Shown one piece after another: positions 9,130-17,865 of a stretch of 55,522 bases of DNA. Location: contig JAAUPS010000008.1 of assembly GCA_012033015.1 (NCBI GenBank), positions 1 to 55,522 on the forward strand, written 5' to 3'. Within the stretch, counting starts at the first letter, position 1, and each line of letters starts with the position of its first letter. This stretch comes from Phormidesmis sp. RL_2_1 (GTDB taxonomy: Bacteria > Cyanobacteriota > Cyanobacteriia > Phormidesmidales > Phormidesmidaceae). The position numbers and the translations under genes are program-made. The notes beneath the pieces were generated by a model that was not told the DNA's origin, made no database searches, and saw only the letters and a program-made list of their open reading frames with translations.

Positions 9130-11111
9130 TCAGCTTTGGGTGAGGTAAAACGCAATCCGCTTTTCTAGCTGGTTGAGTGGTAAACCCTCGGCCCAATATT
9201 CACTGAGGGCATGACCAAAGGCCCACGCTTGCTGTTGGGCAGATTTCGGTGTAGCGGCAGTCCCATCGATTGAATCTGCTGCTGCAATATGGTTATTCAG
9301 CAGCAGTGGCCACAGCGCCAATAGATCAAAACTAGCGGCGCCCAGTCCCCCTTCAGTCAACAAAGAAAATAGCTCATAGGCCATCTGCAGCTTGCCGAGC
9401 ACCAGAGGAACCTCCTCGGCCGGAATCTTTTCGGTGAGCAGCACGCCTAGGGCGGGTGTGCCGGTAGTCAAGGTGGAAATAAACTGCAAAATAGGGCTTT
9501 TGAGCAGCTTTGTCAGTCCTTCGGTCGTTGCCATTTGAAAGGTGTAGCGGTCGATGATTTTGGCGGCGGCCGTTATGCGAGCTTCTTGACTGCGCAGAAA
9601 ACGGGCCAGCCGCAGTTGTTTGGCAGGCGCGATCGCACTCAGCAGCGCTTCTGCGAGTGCTTGGTCTCCCCAGGCCGATCGCTGCGCATTTTCAGCCACC
9701 AGTGGGAGCACTTGGGAGCAGTATGCACCCAGTTGTTCTGCCCGGTAGGCCACAGCCTCACGAATGGCGGTTTCCTTGGGCCACTGTCCGGTGCGCCAAT
9801 GGTAGGGCGGACTCCACTCACGAATGGGCCGCAGTTTATCGACTTGGCTGACAATGGTGATCGCAGGCAGATCACTCACCTCAGCGCGCATCTCTTGTAA
9901 AAAATCAGCGTCCATTTGTAGCGCTGGATCTAAAGCCGGGGTGACTAGCAACAACAGATCAGCTTCATGGGCATAGTCAATGACTTGCGATCGCAGTGCA
10001 GCTCCAGCCACCTGCTCATATCCTGGCGTATCCCAGAGCACCAAACTCTCCCCACTGTTGGCCTTGCCCACCCACTCGTCTTGCCAGCGATAGCTCTGTA
10101 TTTTATCCGTACTTGGCAGTACATCCACCGCTGCCTGCGGTGAACGAAATAAGGTATTAATCACACTGCTTTTGCCCGCCCCAGTCCGCCCTACCAGCAA
10201 AATATTGACCGGTTTTTGTTCAACACTGGCAGCCGGTTCAGCTCGCGATAGAATTTCTCTTAGGGTTTCAGTTTTGGCCTTAGCAATGGCTGGCACCTGC
10301 GCCGTAATATCAGCGAAAGCGACTTTAGCCCCGCCACCATAGAGCGCTACCGCCTGCTGGGCTAAATTTCGGAGTATTGCTTCGCGCAGCACGTTACTGA
10401 GGTTGAGCAATATTTCTTGGTTGGCTTGGTCGGTGTATTTGGCACTGGTTTGACGAGCGATCGCCGCTGCCGGATTCAGCACCCACTGCGCCCAGTTAAA
10501 AGCCTTGATAACCTTCTTTGCCGAGGGTTCTAACTTACGGTATAGCTCTACGCCCTCGACCATTTGCCCAATCGAAACTTGGCCCAGCACCGGCGAAAGC
10601 TTTTGCATGATCCGATCAGTGTCATCCACCGTGCCTCGAATCAAGCTGTAGGCTTCAGGCACATAGATATTGAGCAAAGGCCGTTTCACCTCTGATGATA
10701 GGCCTGGGATACCAATGTCACCAACGACAGCGCCCGCTGCCAAAAAGTTGGCCAATCTTCCCAAATGGGCGGATCTTCAGCCGCTACCTGCAACAATTGG
10801 GCAAGCTCAGCTTCTATCAGTTCACCTACATCACCCGCATCACCCGCAGCCAACGACAGTTGAGACTTTGCCTCAAGTTCAGCATTCACCTCAGCCACCA
10901 GAGCGGCTGATTGTGCCAAAGCTGGGCGAGTCCAGTGCACAACCAGCCACCGCCAGCCCAGCAGCACAAAAATCACCACTGCCCAAACCCAGTTCAGCCC
11001 CCAAGTGCGAATTTGCTGACTTGCAGCCATCAGCAAAAACACCACGATAGCGGCAATGGGCGCTACCAATACCGCAATCTGCCAAGGTTTAATGCGCACC
11101 CTTATACCCAT
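9130..11111 (-). CDS. Membrane-anchored Era/HSR1-like GTPase, split by a 1-base frameshift
   Basis: The upstream part (11111 to about 10690) has two N-terminal transmembrane helices and an Ala/Glu-rich linker, ending in SLVTLVSQAYH. The downstream frame picks up with EVKRPLLNIYVPEAYSLIRG, then the G domain with Walker A GRTGAGKSS (about residue 309-317), WDTPG (G3) and a SQVDKLR G4-like motif. It ends in a helical DUF697-like hydrophobic C-terminus. Adding one base around 10694-10699 yields YHPEVKRPLL, the form I know from cyanobacterial homologues. The gene is thus one ~660-aa protein broken by a single missing base. It may act in membrane or division-related processes; the substrate is unknown. 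Confidence 0.82.
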
Positions 11112-11155
11112 TTTGCGTCTTGCTTTTCTTTAGCCTTAGTCTAGTACACTAGACC

Positions 11156-11231
11156 GCTTGCGCTTACTTAGCCTGCTTGCACTTACTTAGCCTGCTTGCA
11201 CTTACTTAGCCTGCTTACGCTTACTTAGCCT
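11156..11231. repeat. 19-bp tandem array
   Basis: Four copies of GCTTGCACTTACTTAGCCT with minor changes, upstream of the GTPase gene and preceded by the near-palindrome TCTAGTACACTAGA (11140-11153). It may lie in the GTPase promoter or leader. Confidence 0.9.
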
Positions 11232-11256
11232 GCCTACGCTGATAGTTTATGGTTCG

Positions 11257-11451
11257 CTATTGCACTATCTGTTCTTGAACCATCTTCACCAGTGGCGATA
11301 GCACACGCTCAACATGCTCTCCGGATTGTTTTTGCTGAGTGAAAACCTGCAACCCACAGGACAAGGCAAGTAAACCCACTATGAATACCGAGCGCAGTAA
11401 TAGGTTAGGAGGACGCTTTAGGCGGCAATTTTTGAGAAAGGGATATGACAC
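11257..11451 (-). CDS. Hypothetical small single-pass membrane protein
   Basis: 64 residues with one hydrophobic helix (about 18-36, SVFIVGLLALSCGL) after a basic N-terminus, and an amphipathic C-terminal tail. No family is recognised. The region upstream on the minus strand has no Shine-Dalgarno sequence, so the gene is doubtful. It may be an orphan small membrane protein. Confidence 0.3.
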   Translation of the reverse strand: MSYPFLKNCRLKRPPNLLLRSVFIVGLLALSCGLQVFTQQKQSGEHVERVLSPLVKMVQEQIVQ

Positions 11452-11892
11452 GTAAACGGGAGGTGATAAAGCAACGCAGGAAAAAAATCTATTTCTAAAC
11501 TATCTATAAAGTTGAGGCTATAAGTTGAAAAAATTGAAAAATCTTGTGATTGAGTCAATATTCACATAAAAATTGTATCAAAAAATACAATTTATTCAAA
11601 ATCTGAAAGCCAACGCTGAGACGATAGAGCACTCTTTGCAGTGTTGATTCCCCATCGTCACTTGCAATGTCACTTGCAATCATCCATGTCCAAACATGTA
11701 TTGTCTAAAGCTTAAAGCCTTTGTATATATTCTTATACAGTCAGTTTTGAGAAGCATCAGGAAAATTACATATATTACAAAAATGAAGAATCGAATGGGT
11801 ACGCCGCAAGCTCATCCATGCTGCAAGCTCATCCATAACGATCTAAACTTTAATGACGCTGCAAACTTCATCTCTAAGCTTCTCACCTCACC
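11452..11892. other. AT-rich intergenic region upstream of slyD
   Basis: About 440 bp without a convincing gene. It holds a 9-bp perfect inverted repeat (AAATTGTAT at 11570-11578, ATACAATTT at 11585-11593, 6-nt A-rich loop). It also has a short direct repeat CTGCAAGCTCATCCAT near 11805-11836. A 66-codon open frame here has no protein-like character and was not called. Confidence 0.55.
11570..11593. promoter_or_regulatory. AT-rich inverted repeat
   Basis: AAATTGTAT and ATACAATTT separated by CAAAAA. It could be a regulator operator or a weak terminator; no T-run long enough for a standard terminator follows on either strand. Confidence 0.35.
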
Positions 11893-12321
11893 ATGATTCA
11901 GGCAAAAGCAGGCGATACGGTCAAAGTTCACTACACAGGCACCCTTAACAACGGTCAAATATTCGACTCTTCTAAAAGTCGTGAGCCGTTGGAGTTTACC
12001 TTGGGGAGCGGCATGGTGATCCCTGGATTTGATGAAGCTGTTACTGGGCTAGTACCTGGTGAATCGATCACCAAAACCATTCCCACTGCTGAAGCCTATG
12101 GCCCTTACCGGCCAGAAATGGTGGCAGACATTGAGCGAGCCAACATCCCTGCCGACTTTGAGTTAGAAGTTGGACAAAGACTTCAAATGCAAGTGCCTAG
12201 CGGTGAAGCTATGGCCGTTACTATTACCGATATTCAGGGGGATCAAATTACCCTAGACGGCAACCATCCTTTGGCCGGGCAGGATTTAACCTTTGAGCTA
12301 GAGTTAATCAGTATTGTTTAA
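11893..12321 (+). CDS. slyD: FKBP-type peptidyl-prolyl cis-trans isomerase, SlyD class
   Basis: Folding helper that catalyses prolyl isomerisation. The FKBP core KVHYTGTLNNGQIFDSS and LGSGMVIPGFDEAVTGL is at residues 10-55. It is followed by the SlyD insert-in-flap domain (EAYGPYRPEMV...) and the closing ITLDGNHPLAGQDLTFELELISI. At 142 aa it is the short SlyD form without the His-rich metal-binding tail. ATG 11893 fits the family start exactly. Monocistronic; a 15-bp repeat follows the stop. Confidence 0.93.
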   Translation: MIQAKAGDTVKVHYTGTLNNGQIFDSSKSREPLEFTLGSGMVIPGFDEAVTGLVPGESITKTIPTAEAYGPYRPEMVADIERANIPADFELEVGQRLQMQVPSGEAMAVTITDIQGDQITLDGNHPLAGQDLTFELELISIV

Positions 12322-12375
12322 TTAGTATCGTTTAGTCAGTATTGTTGAGTCAGTATTGTTGAGTCGTTGAATCAG
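12316..12375. repeat. Imperfect tandem array after slyD
   Basis: Units TCAGTATTGTTGAG (about 14-15 bp), three to four imperfect copies starting within the last slyD codons. Confidence 0.7.
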
Positions 12376-12434
12376 TGTGAGGTTATCCCTCATTGGGAGA
12401 CATTAGGACACATTAGGACAGGTTTTGATTAGGG

Positions 12435-13271
12435 CTAGCTCGACCTGTAAGCTTTGGGAGTCATCCCGGTTAGCTGTTTGAACTGTTTGCTCAAATGACT
12501 GTGACTGTTAAAGCCACAGGCGAGGGCAATATCAGTGATTAATCGATCTGTGTTTTTCAACAACTGCTTTGCGCATTCTACTCGCTGCTGCAGTAGATAT
12601 TGGTATGGCGATATGCCGAGGGACTGTTTGAATAAGCGACTGAAGTGAAATTGACTTATATCTAACAGTTGAGCTAGGTCGGCTAGTTTAATCTCTTGAT
12701 CGAGATGGACATCAATATAGTCTAAGATCTGCCGTAGCTGACGAGAGGGTAAGCCACCTTCGTAGATGGGTAAATGTGGTCTTGTTGTGGCGTGTTGCCT
12801 GAGCAAGTTTACGGCCAGAATATTAGAGAGAGAATCAATGTAAAGGCGGTTGGATAGTGAGCCCTGCTGAAGTTCGTTGAGTAGCATGGTGCTGATGGAT
12901 TCGAGCTGGGGATTGCGGGTCTGGAATTCGGGTTTTAGGGTGATGCGATCGCACTCTCCAACCACCGTCTCCCTCGCAACATTCCGCATAAACTCATCTG
13001 CTAGCCGAATTCTCAGGCAATGCTCCTCCCCCTCCCATCGCACAAACAGCGGTGTATTCGCTGGAGTAATTAATATCTCTCCTCGTTGGTACAAGCCTGT
13101 ATGTGTCTTGCCATCCTGGGCTTGTAGGTAATGAACCGGGCGAGTAGCCAGCGACATAAACAGCGTATGCTCACCTTCAAAGAGGCAGTTTGCCTCCCCA
13201 GGCGGATACCGCAGTAGATCGATTTGAACTTGTGTTGGGTCATTAATCGTTTCTATAGCTGTATTTTTCAT
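12435..13271 (-). CDS. AraC family transcriptional regulator
   Basis: Sensor-type N-terminus (about residues 1-165) followed by two helix-turn-helix motifs of the AraC/XylS DNA-binding domain (about 180-275; LADLAQLLDISQFHFSRLFKQ and ITDIALACGFNSHSHLSKQFK). It ends TGMTPKAYRSS, the family end. It lies downstream of, and on the same strand as, three membrane protein genes, 159 bp after the last. A second AraC gene (15436-16341) lies upstream of the same set. Ligand and targets unknown; the adjacent membrane genes are the likeliest targets. Confidence 0.92.
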   Translation of the reverse strand: MKNTAIETINDPTQVQIDLLRYPPGEANCLFEGEHTLFMSLATRPVHYLQAQDGKTHTGLYQRGEILITPANTPLFVRWEGEEHCLRIRLADEFMRNVARETVVGECDRITLKPEFQTRNPQLESISTMLLNELQQGSLSNRLYIDSLSNILAVNLLRQHATTRPHLPIYEGGLPSRQLRQILDYIDVHLDQEIKLADLAQLLDISQFHFSRLFKQSLGISPYQYLLQQRVECAKQLLKNTDRLITDIALACGFNSHSHLSKQFKQLTGMTPKAYRSS

Positions 13272-13429
13272 GACATAACTCAGTGTATCTATAGCTAAAC
13301 ATTAGCTAAATATTGTCGTACTTTTACTGAAAGCAGTACAGCTCGCTATTGAGGTGATCTGTACTTTTCTTTTTAGAGTCTGGTTGAAACACAATTGTGG
13401 TGACGATCAAGCCGGTCAATCTGGATGCT

Positions 13430-13933
13430 TCAATAGAGCCATTTGCTGTACTGTGGATGTGTTTTCATGTCTTCGTATACCCAAACCATTCGATCTAAAA
13501 ACCAGGTCTTTCCTAGGATGATCCAGGACAATCCGAAGACTGTCAAACAAGGTGACAAGGTGATGAGGCCAGTCAAGCAAATGGAAAATCCTACGACATT
13601 TACCATGTTGGTGAAGGCGATGACCGGATTGTGATGTTGTGGAATAGGCCGTTGCTGACGGTTTAGCCAGACGCGTTCGCCTAAGACGGCCTTGGACGCC
13701 CAGTGATGGGTGGTTTGTGGTCTGGGAAATATGCGAGGGTTGAGCCAAATCCAGATGAGCGCGATCGCACTTGGAACCACGGCTCCCCAGCCCAGCCAAA
13801 CCCGACTCCAAATAGCCATCACCAGAACCGGCAATGCCACATAGCGAGTCCACACGCTCCATGGGTTTGCATGGCGAGCCCAGACGCTATCGGTCATATG
13901 AAAGAAGCTTGCAACTTTCTGCATAACGGTCAT
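13430..13933 (-). CDS. Predicted membrane protein (DUF6653-like)
   Basis: 167 residues with about four hydrophobic segments, starting with RHANPWSVWTR and ending HPQYSKWLY. It resembles small DUF6653-type membrane proteins; the name is from memory of the conserved start and should be treated as tentative. It is second in a run of same-strand membrane genes (gap to the previous one 50 bp). ATG 13933 has a good purine-rich Shine-Dalgarno (AGGAGAGG, 13943-13950). Function unknown. Confidence 0.75.
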   Translation of the reverse strand: MTVMQKVASFFHMTDSVWARHANPWSVWTRYVALPVLVMAIWSRVWLGWGAVVPSAIALIWIWLNPRIFPRPQTTHHWASKAVLGERVWLNRQQRPIPQHHNPVIAFTNMVNVVGFSICLTGLITLSPCLTVFGLSWIILGKTWFLDRMVWVYEDMKTHPQYSKWLY

Positions 13934-13983
13934 TTTTAACCTCTCCTTTTAAGTTTTTAGAACGGTCTAAAGGGCGACTTCGG

Positions 13984-14385
13984 CTACTTTTTGGCAAGCA
14001 GCAGGATTAAGAACAGAGCGAGTAAGACAGCTTCGGTGCCCATTAGACCATTGAGGGTTTGGGCGTCTTCGGGTTTGAGGATGAAGTGCGATCGCAACAA
14101 GGTATACGGCACAAACTGCAATAGAACAATGCCACCGAAAACAAACCACGCCGACCAGCCCAGCCCCTTCCACAGGCTAACTGCGGCTACTACATCAAAT
14201 ATTAAGAGGGCGATATCCATACAGCGCCAGAGCAACGGCGTTGCCAGCCAGGGCGTTCCTGAGAGTCCTGCCATATTACCGATATGAACTGTAGCGCCAT
14301 AGGCTAGAAAAACTGCGACCAGCTTTGCATATCGAGCCGTCCAGGGTTGAAAAGAGGTTGAAAAAGTTGTGATATCAGATGTCAT
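13984..14385 (-). CDS. Predicted small membrane protein, unknown family
   Basis: 133 residues with four predicted transmembrane helices (about 20-42, 50-72, 75-97, 110-131). No catalytic motif is visible. A Shine-Dalgarno (AGGAGAT, minus strand, just upstream of 14385) supports the start. It sits immediately downstream of the disrupted CPBP gene and upstream of the DUF6653-like gene, so all three were probably one operon. Function unknown. Confidence 0.72.
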   Translation of the reverse strand: MTSDITTFSTSFQPWTARYAKLVAVFLAYGATVHIGNMAGLSGTPWLATPLLWRCMDIALLIFDVVAAVSLWKGLGWSAWFVFGGIVLLQFVPYTLLRSHFILKPEDAQTLNGLMGTEAVLLALFLILLLAKK

Positions 14386-14412
14386 GTTTAATATCTCCTA
14401 TTGTTTTTGTCG

Positions 14413-15307
14413 CTAGGCAGAAAGAGAAGGCGCTAGCGATTGAACCATGATCAAAAAGGCGTGAACAAGCATATGGGCCAAAATGGCACTCTCTAGTCCA
14501 ACTTGCCAATACAGATATCCTGCTATATAGCTTTGGTCGCTTGGCTGAGGTACAGCATATTGGCTGAAACCATGACGTGACAACGGGCCAAGCAACGCGC
14601 TTGTACCGAATGCATCCGGCACAAGCTATAGTGCCAAACAAAGCATTACCGACAACGATGTAAAGCACTAAAGCAGGTGTTATTTCCGTACTGAGCACAG
14701 CTACTGCGGGTAGATGAAGTAAGCCAAAGACGATTGCAGAAACCAGGATAGAAATAACGACATATCTCATATAGGGTGTACCCTTTCGCCTTTGTAAAAA
14801 GCGCCATAAGGCCCACAAGAGGAATGTCATCAGCCCCCAACGCAGTACGATCTCCTCGGCAATACCCCCTTTTAGCAAGCGCACGATGAAAGGCACCGTC
14901 ATCTGAGACCCAGCGGATAGAAAGTCGCTTGGCAGAAAGGGTTTCAGGATTGCAAACCAGATAAGCGTTAAACCTAATCCCATGAGTCCACCCAGGGCAG
15001 CCGGGATGAGCTGCGGCTGTATTGCTTGCCACGGACGGACTGATCTATTGGCAATAGCTTCTGAGAAAGGAGCAGATAGAGCAACTTTTGGCGAAAGGAC
15101 AACGCCGCCCCAAGTCGCAACAGTCAGGAGTACCACAGACTGCAACAATCCAACTAGCTTGATTGCCAAGGGTGACAGCGGCACCGACTCAACAGACTCA
15201 GTTAAGATATCGATTGGAATATCGACCCACAGCGTAGATAGCTCACCAACAAATCCGGCTAACCATAGCAATAAAAACAGGGGCTTGTTGAAGGTTTGTT
15301 TAGTCAC
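14413..15307 (-). pseudogene. CPBP family intramembrane metalloprotease, interrupted by a MITE
   Basis: CPBP (CAAX protease and bacteriocin-processing) family: motif 1 EEIVLR (about residues 150-155), motif 2 FGLLHLP, and motif 3 GNALFGTIA. The gene is split at GNALFGTIA by a 101-bp element (14528-14628). The rest, AGYLYWQVGLESAILAHMLVHA, continues in another frame on the far side and ends at 14413. Removing the element and one TA copy restores GTIAGYLYWQ exactly. As it stands the ORF runs through the element in the wrong frame and loses the last conserved helix. The insertion is seen; loss of function is inferred. Confidence 0.88.
14528..14628 (+). mobile_element. 101-bp MITE, full copy A, inserted in the CPBP gene
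   Basis: Begins TAGCTTTGG and ends with the imperfect complement CACAAGCTA. It is flanked by TA on both sides (14526-14527 and 14629-14630), and the target TATA is rebuilt when it is removed. TA duplication is typical of IS630/Tc1-mariner elements. No coding capacity. The end contains the near-palindrome GCTTGTACCGAATGCATC (14599-14616) continuing to CGGCACAAGC. Confidence 0.88.
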
Positions 15308-15397
15308 GTTTGTGCTCAGTTGAAAGCGATAACTTGATGATGAAAGCTTCTTGGCAAGACGTCTTACACAAAATCAGATATTTTATCGCTGCTTGCT

Positions 15398-15459
15398 ATA
15401 TCTACCCTCGCCGGATATCTACCCTCGCCGGATATCTACCCTCGCCGATATCTACCCGG
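15398..15459. repeat. 17-bp tandem array covering the AraC stop codon
   Basis: Three to four copies of ATATCTACCCTCGCCGG. The stop of the AraC gene at 15436-15438 falls inside the array, so copy-number change would alter the C-terminal residues. Confidence 0.9.
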
Positions 15460-16341
15460 CGTTATGCCAACAGCGCGCTTGAAGTGGCGATTGAGATGGG
15501 CTTGACTAGAAAATCCGACCTGATAGGCGATTTCTGCAATAGAGAAGTCTTGTTTTTTCAGTAACTGCTGGGCTCTTTTTACCCGCTGTGAAATCACGTA
15601 CTGATGAGGTGCAAGGCTCATGGACTGTTTGAATAAATGAGCAAAGTAATGGGGACTGAGTTGCAGTAGATTTGCCAGCTCTTTTAATCCTAAGGCCTGA
15701 TCCAAATGAGTTTGAATATAGTTGAGAACCAGTTTGAGCTTTTGTTTTGATAAGCCGTCTGTGTAGGTTTTGGGCGAAGCCGGACGGGTGCTGTAGCACT
15801 GTAAAAGATGCACCATCAGGGTATGGGTGAGGGTTTCGGCGTAAATGCGATCGCCCTGTCCACCTGTTTCTAAAATGCCTTTGAGCCCGAGCGCAAGCTG
15901 ATAGAGCAAAGGGTCGGGCTTGGAAAATTGTGGCAATAGCTCAACTTCGTCAGGCGTAGCCGTTTCGTCTATAACTGTTGCTAAGTGAGCGGGAGATAAG
16001 TACAACGTTATGGCTTGTAATTCTATGTCCCAATACTGACCGTAGCTAAAGTTTGCAGGCACGATAATCGCACTGCCGACGGGTGATGTATCTTGCCATT
16101 CCCTGCCATCAGCGTAGCGCAGCATCTTAGGTGTCCGTTCTGCTTGGCAGGCAAAGGTAATGTAGTGATGGGGAACGATGGTTGCTTGGAATCCAGTGGC
16201 TCCAAACTTCCGATAGTCTAAGTTTAGGCCACTCCACCCAAGATCATGACTCGACAAAATAGGATGGTTGTCGAGCACTTGATCGACCTCTTCTCTAGAG
16301 TTCAATCGAATGGGGGCTGCTGACGTCCTGATTTGTGACAT
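15436..16341 (-). CDS. AraC family transcriptional regulator
   Basis: 301 residues, N-terminal sensor-like domain then a double helix-turn-helix (about 205-300; LKELANLLQLSPHYFAHLFKQ and IAEIAYQVGFSSQAHLNRHFK). The DNA-binding part is clearly related to the AraC gene at 12435-13271, suggesting an old duplication or two regulators of one cassette. It is transcribed toward the three membrane genes, 128 bp upstream of the CPBP start. A 14-bp array sits directly before its start codon. Ligand unknown. Confidence 0.92.
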   Translation of the reverse strand: MSQIRTSAAPIRLNSREEVDQVLDNHPILSSHDLGWSGLNLDYRKFGATGFQATIVPHHYITFACQAERTPKMLRYADGREWQDTSPVGSAIIVPANFSYGQYWDIELQAITLYLSPAHLATVIDETATPDEVELLPQFSKPDPLLYQLALGLKGILETGGQGDRIYAETLTHTLMVHLLQCYSTRPASPKTYTDGLSKQKLKLVLNYIQTHLDQALGLKELANLLQLSPHYFAHLFKQSMSLAPHQYVISQRVKRAQQLLKKQDFSIAEIAYQVGFSSQAHLNRHFKRAVGITPGRYRRG

Positions 16342-16344
16342 GCC

Positions 16345-16428
16345 TGTGGACCTCTTGCTGTGGATCTCTTGCTGTGGATCTCTTGCTGTGGATCTCTTGC
16401 TGTAGACTTTCCTTGTGGACCTCTCGCT
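16345..16428. repeat. 14-bp tandem array upstream of the AraC gene
   Basis: Four copies of TGTGGA(C/T)CTCTTGC followed by two degenerate ones. It starts 3 bp before the AraC start codon, so it must lie in the leader. Confidence 0.9.
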
Positions 16429-17041
16429 GAGGGGAGCTAAACCGATAGCTAGGTTATCTACTGGAATTGTAAGTCACTGTTCCTAGAAGGGCCAATCAAC
16501 TAAAGATTGCTTCATTTTTTGAGCGATCGCAAGCACTCTTTTAGGCTCTGTTGCCAAAAATTATTAGAGATGGCATTCTTTCATCATGACCGCCCTGATG
16601 ATGCAGTAGCCCCCAAGATTTCGTTTGATGAATGAGTTCTGTGCTATTACATTTTCTGTGCAGCCCCTTGAGCGGATCCTTGCGAATCATGGCCAAAGCG
16701 CTTGGCGGATTAAGTTTTGTCTACCCTTCATAAATCGTTAGTGATTTGAGATACGGACAACATCGCTTGTCCAACTTAGGGCCGTAACTTAGGGCCGTAA
16801 GCCTGCACCTATCGGTAGATCGTCGTGTGCTCTACATTGACGCCACGCTCCTGCATGATTTCTTCTTATTTTGGCAATACTGCCTCGTTGCCTGCCTTGA
16901 CGCTTATGCCTCAACACGTAGACCTCAACATGCGTGCAGATCAGCTATATTTTCTATACAGTCCTTAATCTCTGCATATTTTGGGCATCTTGAGCTGATA
17001 GGTTTAGGAACGACAAAGCTTTAAAAGCCGAGGTGATACTT
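16429..17041. other. Long intergenic region between the AraC and lipase genes
   Basis: Apart from the repeat array and IS6 relic it holds no gene. 16780-16805 carries a duplicated ACTTAGGGCCGTA. The lipase Shine-Dalgarno (GAGGT, 17030-17034) lies at its end. Confidence 0.6.
16542..16880 (-). pseudogene. Relic of an IS6 family insertion sequence
   Basis: On the minus strand, codons near 16860-16806 read EEIMQERGVNVEHTTIYR followed by a stop where the family has Trp, then VQAYGPK. Further along, TND-x-stop-RVDKT matches the TNDSWRVDET catalytic-Asp region of IS6 transposases, and LAMIRKDPLKG matches the C-terminal end. The element ends at 16542 with GGCTCTGTTGCCAAA, the terminal repeat typical of IS6. 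Internal sequence is deleted and stops are present, so the element is long dead. Confidence 0.7.
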
Positions 17042-17830
17042 ATGGATTTTAAGACAGCGCTACAATACGCCATTTTGTCTCAAGATATTTATCAGGATTT
17101 TGCTAATATTCGCTTTCGAGGATGGTCGAGCGTTACCCCGACTTTGATTCAAAAGGCATCTACCGACACCCAGTTGGCTATTTTGGAAGATCCTGCTCAA
17201 CAACTGGCTGTGATTGTTTTTCGTGGTAGTGACGCCGAAAAAGACTGGAACACTAACTTGCAGTTTGACCAAGCAGAACAAGAATGGTCACGCCAAGAAA
17301 AAAAAGAGTTCAAAGAACAGATGAAAGCGGTGACAGAAACCGTCGCTGAGAGTAAAGATCTCGTTTATCCTGATGCTTACGGTGAACCTAGCCGCCCGGT
17401 CAGAATGCATAGTGGCTTCATTACCGCCTATTTATCGGTTCGTGATGGGATTCAAAACTATGTCAGCAACAGTAGCGCCACTCAGTATCACATTACAGGA
17501 CACAGTTTAGGTGGAGCCCTTGCCACCCTTTGCGCTATTGATATTCAGTACAATTTTGGCGATCGCGTAGCGGTAGAAGCCTATACTTTTGGTTCTCCCC
17601 GTGTCGGCAATGGGGCTTTTGTTGAATCTTACAATCGGCGTATACCCAATACTTGGCGAGTCGTTAACGGATGGGATGCCATAGTAGGTGTGCCGGTGCC
17701 TTGGCAAGGATACCGCCATGTGGATACGGCCATTAACCTAGAGCGCCGGTTCACTTGGCGCATTATTACCGGGAGCTTTCAAGACCACCGCATTGATTAT
17801 TATATTGAGGCGCTCAGAGAAAGAGCGTAG
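17042..17830 (+). CDS. Class 3 lipase family protein
   Basis: Alpha/beta-hydrolase with the lipase class 3 (fungal lipase-like) fold. The nucleophile elbow GHSLGGA is at about residue 152-158. The preceding VIVFRGSDAEKDWNTNL gives the oxyanion region. The catalytic Asp is probably in VNGWDAIVGVP and the His in GYRHVDTA. ATG 17042 is preferred over the GTG at 17033 because a Shine-Dalgarno sequence GAGGT lies 7 bp upstream. At about 263 aa it is full length. No signal peptide, so it likely acts on internal lipids. Convergent with the DJ-1/PfpI gene. Confidence 0.9.
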   Translation: MDFKTALQYAILSQDIYQDFANIRFRGWSSVTPTLIQKASTDTQLAILEDPAQQLAVIVFRGSDAEKDWNTNLQFDQAEQEWSRQEKKEFKEQMKAVTETVAESKDLVYPDAYGEPSRPVRMHSGFITAYLSVRDGIQNYVSNSSATQYHITGHSLGGALATLCAIDIQYNFGDRVAVEAYTFGSPRVGNGAFVESYNRRIPNTWRVVNGWDAIVGVPVPWQGYRHVDTAINLERRFTWRIITGSFQDHRIDYYIEALRERA

Positions 17831-17865
17831 CTTGAAAGAGAGTGCCTAGCCTAGCGGTATGAGCG

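Noticed and set aside
11696-11896. 66-codon open frame upstream of slyD
   Set aside because: No family, no Shine-Dalgarno, overlaps a repeat and the slyD start.
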